Below, piece after piece: positions 31,577-39,537 of a DNA stretch of 41,725 nt. The stretch spans positions 1 to 41,725 of the IMG/VR virus record IMGVR_UViG_3300025030_000218; one strand, written 5' to 3'. Numbering within the stretch: the first letter of the stretch is position 1; every line of letters starts with the position of its first letter. Origin of the DNA: a virus. Both the position numbers and the translations under genes were made by a program. A model generated the notes under the pieces. That model ran no database searches, was not told the origin of the DNA, and saw nothing but the letters and a program-made list of their open reading frames with translations.

Positions 31577-32716
31577 TTATTCAAAAATATGTAATATTTC
31601 TTCAAATACTCTTGTTGGTAAGGCAAGATCAAATTTTGATGTACCATTTTTTTCTAATATATCTTTCACTGATTTTTTTTGTTCAGGATTGGCAGTTTTA
31701 TAATGACTAGTAATTTTCTTAACTAATTCTTTATTTTTCTCTTCATCTGATATATTATCTAAATCTTCTCTAATTTCTTGTACCTTTTCTTCTGCTTCAT
31801 TTATACGTTCAGTTTCTTGCTTTTCTTTTATTTGTTTTAATTCTTTATCAGAAGTCTTACCATGATATTTTTCATGTTGTTTTTTAATTGCAACAAGAAT
31901 AGTATCAATAAAAATATTTGTATCAAATTCAATTTTAGGTTCAATATCAATAAAATGTGATTTTACATCAATTGCATATTCTTCATCTCTAAATACAATC
32001 ACTCTACGTTCAGAAGCAATTCTACCTACTTGTTTATTTTTCTTGCTAAATGCATCCTTAACTGTTTCAATATCATTCATTTCTCTTTCTATGTATGCAC
32101 AAGCAACAATATTTACTTTATCTTTAATTGCATTATAGTATTTAGCTTCTAAATTTGAGGTAAGTTGTTCATATTCAATATCAGTCATAAGATCTTTTTT
32201 ATTTTTTTGTTTTGTATGACCAATAAAGAAAATACCATATTTAGCATCTCTTAACTTAAATACAGTAGAAATAACTAAATCTACTACTTTATTTTCTCCT
32301 CCCTGAAACCCACCATATGCTTGTTTAATTGATTTTACTCTTTTCTCTGGTATAACAGAAGCATTATATATCTCTACTACTTCTTCTTCTGCAAGTCTAA
32401 ATAATTCATCTACAGTATCTATTGCAATCATTTTTAAATTTTTATAATCTTCATTTCTATATGCAACTAGATCATCAACCATTTCTGTTAAATCTTCCCA
32501 TGTTCCTGCTCTATCAGATAAAACTCCTCCTAAATGATCTGGTTCAGGTTCTTGACCTACAGTTAAAATCATTATTCCATCTTCACCGTAAAGAGTTTTA
32601 CCAACTTCATATGCTAAAGTCGTTTTCCCGATCCCGGCGATTCCATCTAATAAATAACTATAATTAGCAAAATCAATTTTGACTTCTTTTCTTTTACCTA
32701 CTTTTCTTCTTGTCAT
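31577..32716 (-). CDS. Sak4-like RecA-fold ATPase (phage recombination)
   Basis: 379 residues: NYSYLLDGIAGIGKTTLAYEVG (Walker A about residues 26-33), MIAIDTVDELFRLA (Walker B), and YGIFFIGHTKQ. A Lys/Glu-rich coiled region ends the protein. The pattern matches the phage AAA/Sak4 ATPases that promote single-strand annealing and act with an SSB. The next gene upstream encodes an SSB-like protein, which supports the call. Good ATG with AAAGGAGATTAAAATTT. Confidence 0.75.
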   Translation of the reverse strand: MTRRKVGKRKEVKIDFANYSYLLDGIAGIGKTTLAYEVGKTLYGEDGIMILTVGQEPEPDHLGGVLSDRAGTWEDLTEMVDDLVAYRNEDYKNLKMIAIDTVDELFRLAEEEVVEIYNASVIPEKRVKSIKQAYGGFQGGENKVVDLVISTVFKLRDAKYGIFFIGHTKQKNKKDLMTDIEYEQLTSNLEAKYYNAIKDKVNIVACAYIEREMNDIETVKDAFSKKNKQVGRIASERRVIVFRDEEYAIDVKSHFIDIEPKIEFDTNIFIDTILVAIKKQHEKYHGKTSDKELKQIKEKQETERINEAEEKVQEIREDLDNISDEEKNKELVKKITSHYKTANPEQKKSVKDILEKNGTSKFDLALPTRVFEEILHIFE

Positions 32717-32750
32717 AAATTTTAATCTCCTTTTATATTATTATTTTATT

Positions 32751-32779
32751 AAAAGGGGAATTTCACCCCTTTATTTTTT
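32751..32779. terminator. Bidirectional intrinsic terminator-like hairpin
   Basis: AAAAGGGG (32751-32758) pairs with CCCCTTT (32766-32772). Minus-strand RNA continues TTTTAAT and plus-strand RNA continues ATTTTTT. It lies just past the SSB-like gene stop. Confidence 0.55.
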
Positions 32780-32781
32780 AA

Positions 32782-34020
32782 TTAGTCTAAATTTAAATCT
32801 AAATCATCAAATATATCTTCATTTTCTCCTTCTTTGTTTTTATTATCTTTTTCTTTTTTTATTTCTATTGGAACAATAACAAAATCTTTGTTTTGGTATA
32901 CTGTATCTTTTCTACCTTTTGTATACCCTTTAGCAGCATTAATAATTACCATTTCTCTTACAGGATCTCCATAAATGTTTCCACCAGTTTCTTTCATAAT
33001 ATCTTCTCTAATTTGATCCATCGTCATAGCTTCTAATTCAAGCATTTCACGTTGAAAATCATTTAGCATATCTTCTGTAATTTCCATTTTTTGAGCACCA
33101 TCAAGTATTTTTACTTTAACACCAAATTCTTTCCATGATTTATCTTTAACAGTAAATTGCTTTACAAATAAATCATTTACTTTTTTAACTTTTTCATCTT
33201 CATTTGAAAAGTCAATAGTTAAAATTACTGGACAAGGAATATTAGTTTTTCTTTGATTATCATAGTCTCTAACATATGTATTAACATAATATTTTTGTGT
33301 TTTCTTAAATAAACTATCATCTAAACTATCCTTATTAAAAAATAAAGTTAATTGTCCTGTTGAAACTGGTTGAGCATCTTTTTCTGCTAAATAAATTCTA
33401 GTAGGAACATTTTTCTTATAAAATTTTTCAGTTTTATCTGAATATGTATATACGATATTACCTAATACTTTAAACATTCTTTCATTAATTTTACCTGAAG
33501 AAATTACTTTATATAAATATTCTGCGAAATCAGATTCAGCAAGGAATTCTTTACGTTTTTTCTTACTATCTTCACATACTTTTTCAATATCTTCTACACC
33601 TAAATTTTTAAGTTCTTCATCTTCTAATGTTCCGTCTTTATATTTTTCTAATGCTTTTTCTAACTTAAATCTACGTCCAGGTTCTTCTAAATCAATAACA
33701 AATTTTTTAAATTCAGCTACATTAGCAATTTCTTCTGGTTTAAATCTATCTTTCCATGCAATTTCAAGTTTTTCACCTTTAACTTGATTACCTTCATCAT
33801 CTTTACCAGATTTTGAAAAGGAATATATTTTACCTTCACCATTAGCAAAATATCCACCTTTAGATTCAAGCATATGACGATTATCTCCTGCAATTACATT
33901 AAATAATAATCTGTTAGATACCCAACCACTAGGATAAGTTTCTGTAGTATAAGGTTTAAATTTTTCTGATTCTTTACCAATTGATAATTTTCCAACAAAT
34001 TCAAATGTGTTATTTGCCAT
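32782..34020 (-). CDS. Putative phage single-stranded DNA-binding protein
   Basis: 412 residues beginning MANNTFEFVGKLSIGKESEKFKPY, with OB-like strands (RLLFNVIAGDNRHMLESKGG; NIPCPVILTIDFSNEDEK). It ends in an acidic tail EDIFDDLDLNLD of the kind SSBs use to recruit partners. Large proteins with this start and tail are found next to Sak4-like genes in Firmicute phages. Assignment rests on tail, neighbours and general fold, not on a classic SSB motif. Confidence 0.6.
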   Translation of the reverse strand: MANNTFEFVGKLSIGKESEKFKPYTTETYPSGWVSNRLLFNVIAGDNRHMLESKGGYFANGEGKIYSFSKSGKDDEGNQVKGEKLEIAWKDRFKPEEIANVAEFKKFVIDLEEPGRRFKLEKALEKYKDGTLEDEELKNLGVEDIEKVCEDSKKKRKEFLAESDFAEYLYKVISSGKINERMFKVLGNIVYTYSDKTEKFYKKNVPTRIYLAEKDAQPVSTGQLTLFFNKDSLDDSLFKKTQKYYVNTYVRDYDNQRKTNIPCPVILTIDFSNEDEKVKKVNDLFVKQFTVKDKSWKEFGVKVKILDGAQKMEITEDMLNDFQREMLELEAMTMDQIREDIMKETGGNIYGDPVREMVIINAAKGYTKGRKDTVYQNKDFVIVPIEIKKEKDNKNKEGENEDIFDDLDLNLD

Positions 34021-34112
34021 ATGTAATATTATCTCCTTTATATATGTATTTTTTATTTTATTATTCTTACTAATTACTTAACTTACTAACCTATTAAACT
34101 AAACCTTATCAC

Positions 34113-34412
34113 TTATTCTTCTTCTCCATTATCACCACCCTTATCTTCATCCTTTTCCTCCTCACTCAATCTTAAACTTCCATCCTCCATTTCCAAAATA
34201 CTCCACGTTTCCTTGTGTTTACCATCACTTGGGATAAATTCTACTTCTACTTTCTCAGGTTTAGTACCTTTAAAACCAGTCACTACTCCTTGCTTTAATT
34301 CACCATTATCTTCGGTAACAAATCTAATTTTGTTTCCACTTGAAATAGTTTGAATTCCTACTTCTGTTTCTACTTCAATACTTTTGTACGGCACTTTTTT
34401 AACATCGATCAT
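34113..34412 (-). CDS. Small strand-rich protein with acidic tail, 99 residues
   Basis: Start at the ATG at 34412: the ATG at 34436 is inside the AAAAGGAGAAATG ribosome-binding region. MIDVKKVPYKSIEVETEVGIQTISSGNKIRF and GVVTGFKGTKPEKVEVEFIP suggest a small barrel, with an acidic EEEKDEDKGGDNGEEE tail. First gene of the replication transcript. Function unknown; may bind DNA or an SSB partner. Confidence 0.55.
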   Translation of the reverse strand: MIDVKKVPYKSIEVETEVGIQTISSGNKIRFVTEDNGELKQGVVTGFKGTKPEKVEVEFIPSDGKHKETWSILEMEDGSLRLSEEEKDEDKGGDNGEEE

Positions 34413-34485
34413 AAATAAATCATTTCTCCTTTTCATTTTAATTTTTTGTTTTTTGAATTTAATTCTTACTTCTTAATCCTTCATT

Positions 34486-34515
34486 ATTATAACATTTATA
34501 TTATCATTCTGTCAA
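34486..34515 (-). promoter_or_regulatory. Promoter with conserved spacer, for the replication operon
   Basis: Minus-strand TTGACA (34515-34510), an 18-base spacer reading GAATGATAATATAAATGT, and TATAAT (34491-34486). The spacer nearly matches the one at 37772-37801, which suggests a phage-specific promoter class. The -35 box lies inside the right arm of the terminator hairpin of the PARP operon. Confidence 0.7.
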
Positions 34516-34551
34516 GAGAAATTTTATTTATTTTTATTTTTCCCTTGACAG
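34509..34551. terminator. Inverted repeat ending the PARP operon
   Basis: CTGTCAAG (34509-34516) and CTTGACAG (34544-34551) are perfect complements, with further A/T-rich pairing inside. It follows the PARP stop by about 10 bases. It overlaps the -35 box of the next promoter, so ending one transcript and starting the next are interlocked. Confidence 0.45.
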
Positions 34552-34561
34552 AAATTAATAA

Positions 34562-35791
34562 CTACCTCAATTCAATTAAATATTTTATAGTACATTGTTC
34601 TTCTTTATATACTATTATTTCATCATTCTTTAATGTTGAATAACCAATATTTGCACCTGCATGTGCATGTAAACAATTACTACCAGGACACATTATTTGT
34701 AAGTTTTCATAGTTTAAATTATGATATTTACTATCAAATGTATAAACATCATAAGGTTTACCATAAGCAACATTAAATAATGCCATAAATCCTGAATTAC
34801 TATTACCTTTAACCCAATAACTTCCATTTAAAGATGTATATCCTAAACTTTTTCTAGCTTTTGGAGCAAAGTAAATACCATTCCCATATAATTTACCTGT
34901 GATTACTGCTGGAGGTCTAAGTGCTAGACCCATATTAATAATTGACCAGAAATTCTCTGATTTACTGCCATGCCATAATAACTTCATATTATTTATATTA
35001 TTGCTCTGTGTAAATTCATCAAATTTCTTTTGTGTCTTAATGTTAATTACTTTCCATGCTTGATAAAACTTATCACTAATACCACCAAGATTTTTCTTGA
35101 TTAATTCTTTTTCTTCCTGATTAATTTCTTCAAATTGCAATCCTAAGACTTCTAATATTGTTTGATTTGGCATTTCATATGTATCATTTTCATTATTTTC
35201 ATCTTTGACTATTGAATGCTGTACCACCTGCCCTTTCATTACATCAAGTAAATCTTGCTCTCTTTGAATAATCTCACTAAAATCTTTATCATCTTTTGCT
35301 AAGTAATCTTTAACTTTTCCCATTTTTCTAGGAATAGTTTTAAATAAATCAACTAATATCTTATTAAATAATTCAATATCATCTGTATCAATTAAATTAT
35401 TTAAAATTAATTGTGCTTCGTCAATCATTTGTTGTGTAACTTTATTAGAAGATATTGTATAATTATCTTTAATTGCTTGTCATGCCATTGATTGTAATCT
35501 TATTACAATTTGTGCGATTGAAGGAATAATAATATCAAGGTATTCTTTCTTTTTATTTTGAGGGATAATAGTTTCTGCAACTAATCTACTATTGTCCACA
35601 TAACCCTTTTTTATTTTACTTTTATACTGAGATTCCCATTTAAATATAGGATAAGTTTTTGTTTGATATCCTGAATTACCTATCCTACCATATTTACATA
35701 TAAAGTAACCATCTCCTTTATCCAACATCTGGTAATATTTATTATTATTCTCTCCTGGTTCTACTTTAACTAAATACAATGGATTTTGCAT
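34562..35791 (-). CDS. WGR-PARP ADP-ribosyltransferase, frame interrupted by one in-frame UGA
   Basis: From the ATG at 35791 the first 103 codons encode a WGR domain (YYQMLDKGDGYFICKYGRIG...KTYPIFKWESQYKSK). A TGA at 35480-35482 then interrupts the frame, which continues without shift (QAIKDNYTISSNK) into a helical PARP regulatory part and the catalytic domain. Its features are LLWHGSKSENFW, YGNGIYFAPKARKSLGYTS, ALFNVAYGKPYDV and NDEIIVYKEEQ. His, Tyr and Glu of the H-Y-E triad are kept (H153, Y197 and E270 counted from the ATG at 35428). PARPs use NAD+ to add ADP-ribose; WGR binds DNA breaks. Two polypeptides, readthrough, or a nonsense mutation are all possible. Confidence 0.82.
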
Positions 35792-35804
35792 ATATCCACC
35801 TCTC

Positions 35805-36224
35805 TTATAAATAACAAACTAGAATTTCAACATCAACATCCTCAAAAACTTCTTCAATTATTTCCTTAACAATGCTCCAATCTAATCTGTCCAAACCGCA
35901 TCCGATCAATGGAATCGCAATTTTTTCTACTCCTAAACTAATAACTTGCTCCATCATATCTACCAATGCTTCATTTAAACTATCATATGTAGGTTTATGA
36001 AATGCTCTTCTTTTAGTCACAAGATTAAATACATTATCAATAAGAATTGCACAATTATCAGATTTATATTCTGCAACTTCTTTTAACTTTTTACGCATAT
36101 TATATAACTCATTGAATTTAACTGCTATTCCTGCACCTAAAGCAAAATCACCTGAAATACAATGTGCAAAATAATAACCATGTGGTACTGAAAATAAATC
36201 TCTTTGTTCTTCTTTAATAATCAT
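35805..36224 (-). CDS. TARG1-like macrodomain ADP-ribosyl hydrolase
   Basis: 139 residues from the ATG at 36224 after AAAGGAGGAAATATT. The sequence YYFAHCISGDFALGAGIAVKF, NLVTKRRAFHKPTYDSL and IAIPLIGCGLDRLDW runs parallel to human TARG1/OARD1. Both its catalytic Lys (TKR) and Asp (GLDRL) are kept. TARG1-type enzymes remove ADP-ribose from glutamate and aspartate residues, and possibly from DNA ends. It lies 13 bases upstream of the WGR-PARP start, so eraser and writer are co-expressed. Confidence 0.85.
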   Translation of the reverse strand: MIIKEEQRDLFSVPHGYYFAHCISGDFALGAGIAVKFNELYNMRKKLKEVAEYKSDNCAILIDNVFNLVTKRRAFHKPTYDSLNEALVDMMEQVISLGVEKIAIPLIGCGLDRLDWSIVKEIIEEVFEDVDVEILVCYL

Positions 36225-36252
36225 AATATTTCCTCCTTTTAATTTGTTTATT

Positions 36253-37725
36253 TTAATTATAACTAGGAACAATCTTATCATCTCTATATTCAATCAATCT
36301 ACATAGTCTTAAATCCAATTCACCTTTTTCATTAACATTTTCATCAGTATACCTTACTTTAACAATTTTTCCCATTAATTCATCTTGATGATTCCAAATA
36401 TAATCTCTAACCATCCTATTATCATATTTTTCTGGATTATATTTTACTTTATATCCACACATTACTTTTGCTGGTTTACCTTTATAATCTATAATTATTT
36501 TACCTAAAGTATTTTCAAATTCCTTACCTTTTTCACCTTTTTCAAAACCAATAATAGCCACATCAGCTTCTTTCTCAGTTTTAACTTTTAACATTTGCTG
36601 ATATGATTTTTTACCATAATACTTAGCATCTAAAGGTAAAACCATAATGCCCTCATCATCTTGATCCATCATTTTTTCAAACCAATAATCAATTTGAGCA
36701 ATATTTTTTCCGATATAAAAAGAATCAACATTTTTAATTAAAGGTGAATTAATCTTATCAATCAATTCTTTTGCTAAATTCTTTCTATCTCTACAAGTCA
36801 TAGGATGATAACCTTTATAAAATCCATCATCAGGAATAAAATTAAATATATTAACTTCTATTCCATGCTTTTCTCCATCTTTCCTAAGAATAGAACCAGT
36901 TTTATTAAATCTCTCTATTCTAGACATTATATTTTCATTATCTGTTGCTAATAATTCACAAACAAATACTCCATGTGGTAAATCAGTTTCAGATAATATT
37001 TTTTCAATATCAACCAATTCTTTATAAATTTCTCCACCAGAAGACATTATTTTAACTTTATTATTTCCAATTTCTATTTCACTTCTGTATCCATCTAATT
37101 TTCTATAAATACCAAATTCCTTACCTTTAAGCCATTTAAAATGTTTTTCTTCTGCTACTTCGCCTTTCTCTAACTTGTGTATATAAATAAATTCATATCC
37201 GAAAGCAGAATTAACAGTTTTTTCTTTTAATCCACAACGTAAGTCTTGAAGTATAATTTTAATATACAATTCTTTCATATCTTCTTCTTGTTGAGATAAA
37301 AACTGTTGAATATTTGCAATTACTTCATCTGAACCAGTATTATGATTAGATAGATAATCTCTTAAATCATAGAAATTATTCATAATTACTGTTGGTTTAG
37401 AATTAACTTCCTTCTCAAGTTTTTTACGTTTAATACCTGTTTTAACTTCTAAAGTATTATAAACGAATGTAAGAATATCTTTGAATAGTTGATTGTTTTG
37501 ATTCTTTTTTAAGATAGATTCTTTTTCATTGCGACTACTTGTACTTGCTAATTGATTAACAATACTTAATACTTCTTGCATATATGTAACCTCCTTCAAT
37601 TCTTCCTTTATATATCTACCTTCTGAATATTCATGACATTTATCATTGTATATATCATCCAAACCATCACATTCTTCTAATACTTCATCTAAAAACCAAT
37701 GACAATTTGCACAACATTCTTTTAT
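36253..37725 (-). CDS. ATP-dependent DNA ligase, with an in-frame cysteine-rich N-terminal extension
   Basis: The ligase proper starts at the ATG at 37581 (site AAGGAGG; 442 residues). It has an N-terminal helical DNA-binding part, motif I FGIYRKLDGYRSEIE with the adenylated Lys, ELLATDNENIMSR, DDEGIMV and a MLKVKTEKEADV motif V. An OB-type end GKIVKVRYTDENVNEKGELDLRLCRL follows. The frame is open upstream to ATA 37725, eight bases after AAAGGAGG, adding ECCANCHWFLDEVLEECDGLDD...CHEY, a zinc-type module. Both forms may be made. Seals nicks; first enzyme of the operon with the macrodomain and PARP. Confidence 0.85.
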   Translation of the reverse strand: MKECCANCHWFLDEVLEECDGLDDIYNDKCHEYSEGRYIKEELKEVTYMQEVLSIVNQLASTSSRNEKESILKKNQNNQLFKDILTFVYNTLEVKTGIKRKKLEKEVNSKPTVIMNNFYDLRDYLSNHNTGSDEVIANIQQFLSQQEEDMKELYIKIILQDLRCGLKEKTVNSAFGYEFIYIHKLEKGEVAEEKHFKWLKGKEFGIYRKLDGYRSEIEIGNNKVKIMSSGGEIYKELVDIEKILSETDLPHGVFVCELLATDNENIMSRIERFNKTGSILRKDGEKHGIEVNIFNFIPDDGFYKGYHPMTCRDRKNLAKELIDKINSPLIKNVDSFYIGKNIAQIDYWFEKMMDQDDEGIMVLPLDAKYYGKKSYQQMLKVKTEKEADVAIIGFEKGEKGKEFENTLGKIIIDYKGKPAKVMCGYKVKYNPEKYDNRMVRDYIWNHQDELMGKIVKVRYTDENVNEKGELDLRLCRLIEYRDDKIVPSYN

Positions 37726-37771
37726 ATGTTTAACCTCCTTTTAATAATTTTCTAATTCTTAACCCTAACGT

Positions 37772-37801
37772 ATTATAACATTTATTTTACCATTCTGTCA
37801 A
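37772..37801 (-). promoter_or_regulatory. Promoter of the ligase-macrodomain-PARP operon
   Basis: TTGACA (37801-37796), an 18-base spacer GAATGGTAAAATAAATGT and TATAAT (37777-37772) on the minus strand. The spacer differs from that at 34486-34515 at only two positions. It overlaps the end of the upstream gene. Confidence 0.72.
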
Positions 37802-38000
37802 CTATTATTTTTTCATTCTTATAATATTCTTTCATATATTCTTCAGGTGTAAATCCACACTTAATCAAATAATTAATATATCCTTGTTTAATCTTTTCTT
37901 CATCTATAGTATTATTAATATGTTTTATATATTCCATTGTTAAATCATCTGGATATTCTTTATTGATAAATTCTAACTTTTTACAAATTTCACAAGACAT
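37782..38000 (-). CDS. Unknown small protein, 72 residues
   Basis: MSCEICKKLEFINKEYPDDLTMEYIKHINN... has an N-terminal CEIC pair and a helical body with one further cysteine (IKCGF). The ATG at 38000 has an AAAGGAGTAAAAT site. Its last codons overlap the promoter of the ligase operon. Function unknown. Confidence 0.6.
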   Translation of the reverse strand: MSCEICKKLEFINKEYPDDLTMEYIKHINNTIDEEKIKQGYINYLIKCGFTPEEYMKEYYKNEKIIVDRMVK

Positions 38001-38033
38001 ATTTTACTCCTTTTTAAAATAATTATTTTTATT

Positions 38034-38264
38034 TTACTTTTTCTTTCTCATTCTATAACATTCAGGATTTTCTTCAGTAACATAAATACACTTAGGAAAT
38101 TTAAAATATTTACATCCTTCAGGACTCGTATCGCAACCCATATATAATCTTTCTCCACATCTTAAACAGCGATAATGTTTTTCTAATTCAGAACCACAAC
38201 TACGAATTGCCGTTGCTTCATATTTCCAATCATGAATTCCTAATATGCAACGTATATCTTTCAT
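38034..38264 (-). CDS. Zinc-binding small protein, 76 residues
   Basis: Start at the ATG at 38264 after GAAAGGAGAATTGTAT. MKDIRCILGIHDWKYEATAIRSCGSE...HYRCLRCGERLY plus CKYFKFPKC gives several cysteine pairs. The LGIHDW...RCLRCG pattern recurs in small phage zinc proteins (an LGxHxW...CxxCG type). Likely structural zinc; function unknown. Confidence 0.6.
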   Translation of the reverse strand: MKDIRCILGIHDWKYEATAIRSCGSELEKHYRCLRCGERLYMGCDTSPEGCKYFKFPKCIYVTEENPECYRMRKKK

Positions 38265-38323
38265 ATACAATTCTCCTTTCCTAAAATATTAAAACCAAAG
38301 AGGAAATTGTTCTTAATTTTATT

Positions 38324-38366
38324 ACTATATGTAATGTATGTTTATTTTCTTAATACTACATATAGT
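38324..38366. repeat. Inverted repeat ACTATATGTA/TACATATAGT
   Basis: ACTATATGTA at 38324-38333 is the complement of TACATATAGT at 38357-38366. It lies in the gap downstream of the 55-residue gene. Related short palindromes ACTACA-TAT-TGTAGT (41119-41133) and ACTATATATAGT (41151-41162) occur near the methyltransferases. Confidence 0.4.
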
Positions 38367-38374
38367 TTATATTA

Positions 38375-38542
38375 TTATAAATTATTTGCTGATAATTTTT
38401 TACATTCTTCTAATAATCGTTTATACTCATTTATTAATTCTCCGAAAGTATCAAATAAGTTTTTAATTTCTTCTCTGGATAATTCATTGCCATTTAAAAA
38501 TGATAAATATAAACTATCAAATTCTTCTGGTTTCATTACCAT
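38375..38542 (-). CDS. Small helical protein, 55 residues
   Basis: The ATG at 38542 follows AAAGGAGAGAATTTAAT. MVMKPEEFDSLYLSFLNGNELSREEIKNLF, then FGELINEYKRLLEECKKLS: charged helices, possibly a short coiled coil. Downstream of the nucleotidyltransferase in the same operon. No family recognised. Confidence 0.6.
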   Translation of the reverse strand: MVMKPEEFDSLYLSFLNGNELSREEIKNLFDTFGELINEYKRLLEECKKLSANNL

Positions 38543-38580
38543 ATTAAATTCTCTCCTTTATTTATATTTATTCTTTATAT

Positions 38581-39126
38581 TTACTCTTTATATTTATATT
38601 TCAATCCAAAATCATTTGCCAATTTTAATCCTCTTTTATAATCCATACCTTCTACTGGATGCATATTTTTATTATTAATAAATATAACAGTACCTTCAAT
38701 AATTGCTTGATTAAATAATTTATCTTTATAATAATTCTTAGTTAAATTTATATATAGTCCATCAATATTAAATTTAATACTTGTATTAAAAATATCTTGT
38801 TCATCTTTACAATTCCATACATCAAATATAATCTCTTTATAAAATATTTTATATCCTCCAAAACTATTTAGATTTATTTTAAAACAATCTGGTAAATTTA
38901 ATTCAATTTTATTTGATGATTTAATAATAATATCATAATCTTTTGGTTTTCTATTAAAGAAAGCAATATCTTTTATTGCTCCTCCAATTAAATATACATC
39001 ACCGTATTTTTCACATTGTAAGAATAATTGTTGTATGTTTGGTTTGTATAATATATTATTAGATAAATAATCATATACCTTATTATATTTATCTTTAGTG
39101 AATAAAAATTGACTATGTATGTATAT
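38581..39126 (-). CDS. Nucleotidyltransferase-fold protein (CCA-adding head type), AUA start
   Basis: About 181 residues. VYLIGGAIKDIAFFNRKPKDYDIII matches the GG...(D)xD core of polymerase-beta-fold nucleotidyltransferases, closest to the head domain of tRNA CCA-adding/poly(A) polymerases. IIFDVWNCKDEQDIF, NIDGLYINL and HPVEGMDYKRGLKLANDFGLKY follow the same scheme. The large RNA-binding tail of true CCA enzymes is missing. No ATG is usable; ATA at 39126 comes five bases after AAGAAGGA and a TGA closes the frame upstream. Target may be tRNA, another RNA or a protein. Confidence 0.65.
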   Translation of the reverse strand: MYIHSQFLFTKDKYNKVYDYLSNNILYKPNIQQLFLQCEKYGDVYLIGGAIKDIAFFNRKPKDYDIIIKSSNKIELNLPDCFKINLNSFGGYKIFYKEIIFDVWNCKDEQDIFNTSIKFNIDGLYINLTKNYYKDKLFNQAIIEGTVIFINNKNMHPVEGMDYKRGLKLANDFGLKYKYKE

Positions 39127-39177
39127 TCACATCCTTCTTATTTAAATTTAATAATTAAATTTTTCTTTAGTAAATAC

Positions 39178-39519
39178 TTATAACATACTTTTTATTTTAT
39201 CTTTTAAAATATAAATTTCTTTTGCACTATGTAATTCATATTTTACTTCAAACCAATTATTACCTTCTTCTACTAAATTAATAGGAATATAAAAACAATT
39301 TTTAATTTTATCTATTTTTTTATTTTTATTGTCGTTATTAGATATATAACAAGTTAAATAATAACATCCAGCACAACGCATTATATTTCCTTCTTCAATT
39401 AAAAAATACTTATTACACTTAGGACATGATTTTTTATCTCCAAAATTTATTGCTACTGGTGTTTGAACTACTGTTCCATCTTCTTTTTTATGATATTGCC
39501 ATAATGAATAACTTATCAT
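39178..39519 (-). CDS. Zinc-ribbon protein, 113 residues
   Basis: Start at the ATG at 39519 after AAAGGTAAAATAATA. MISYSLWQYHKKEDGTVVQ, then SCPKCNKYFLIEEGNIMRCAGCYYL (two CxxC pairs, 15 residues apart), then a strand-rich C-terminus. Likely a nucleic-acid or protein adaptor; function unknown. Confidence 0.6.
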   Translation of the reverse strand: MISYSLWQYHKKEDGTVVQTPVAINFGDKKSCPKCNKYFLIEEGNIMRCAGCYYLTCYISNNDNKNKKIDKIKNCFYIPINLVEEGNNWFEVKYELHSAKEIYILKDKIKSML

Positions 39520-39537
39520 TATTATTTTACCTTTCAT

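Noticed and set aside
34562-35791. TGA reassigned to Trp or Gly in this phage
   Set aside because: TGA ends several genes here, TGG is used for Trp, and long genes contain no internal TGA. The single case in the PARP gene is better explained locally.
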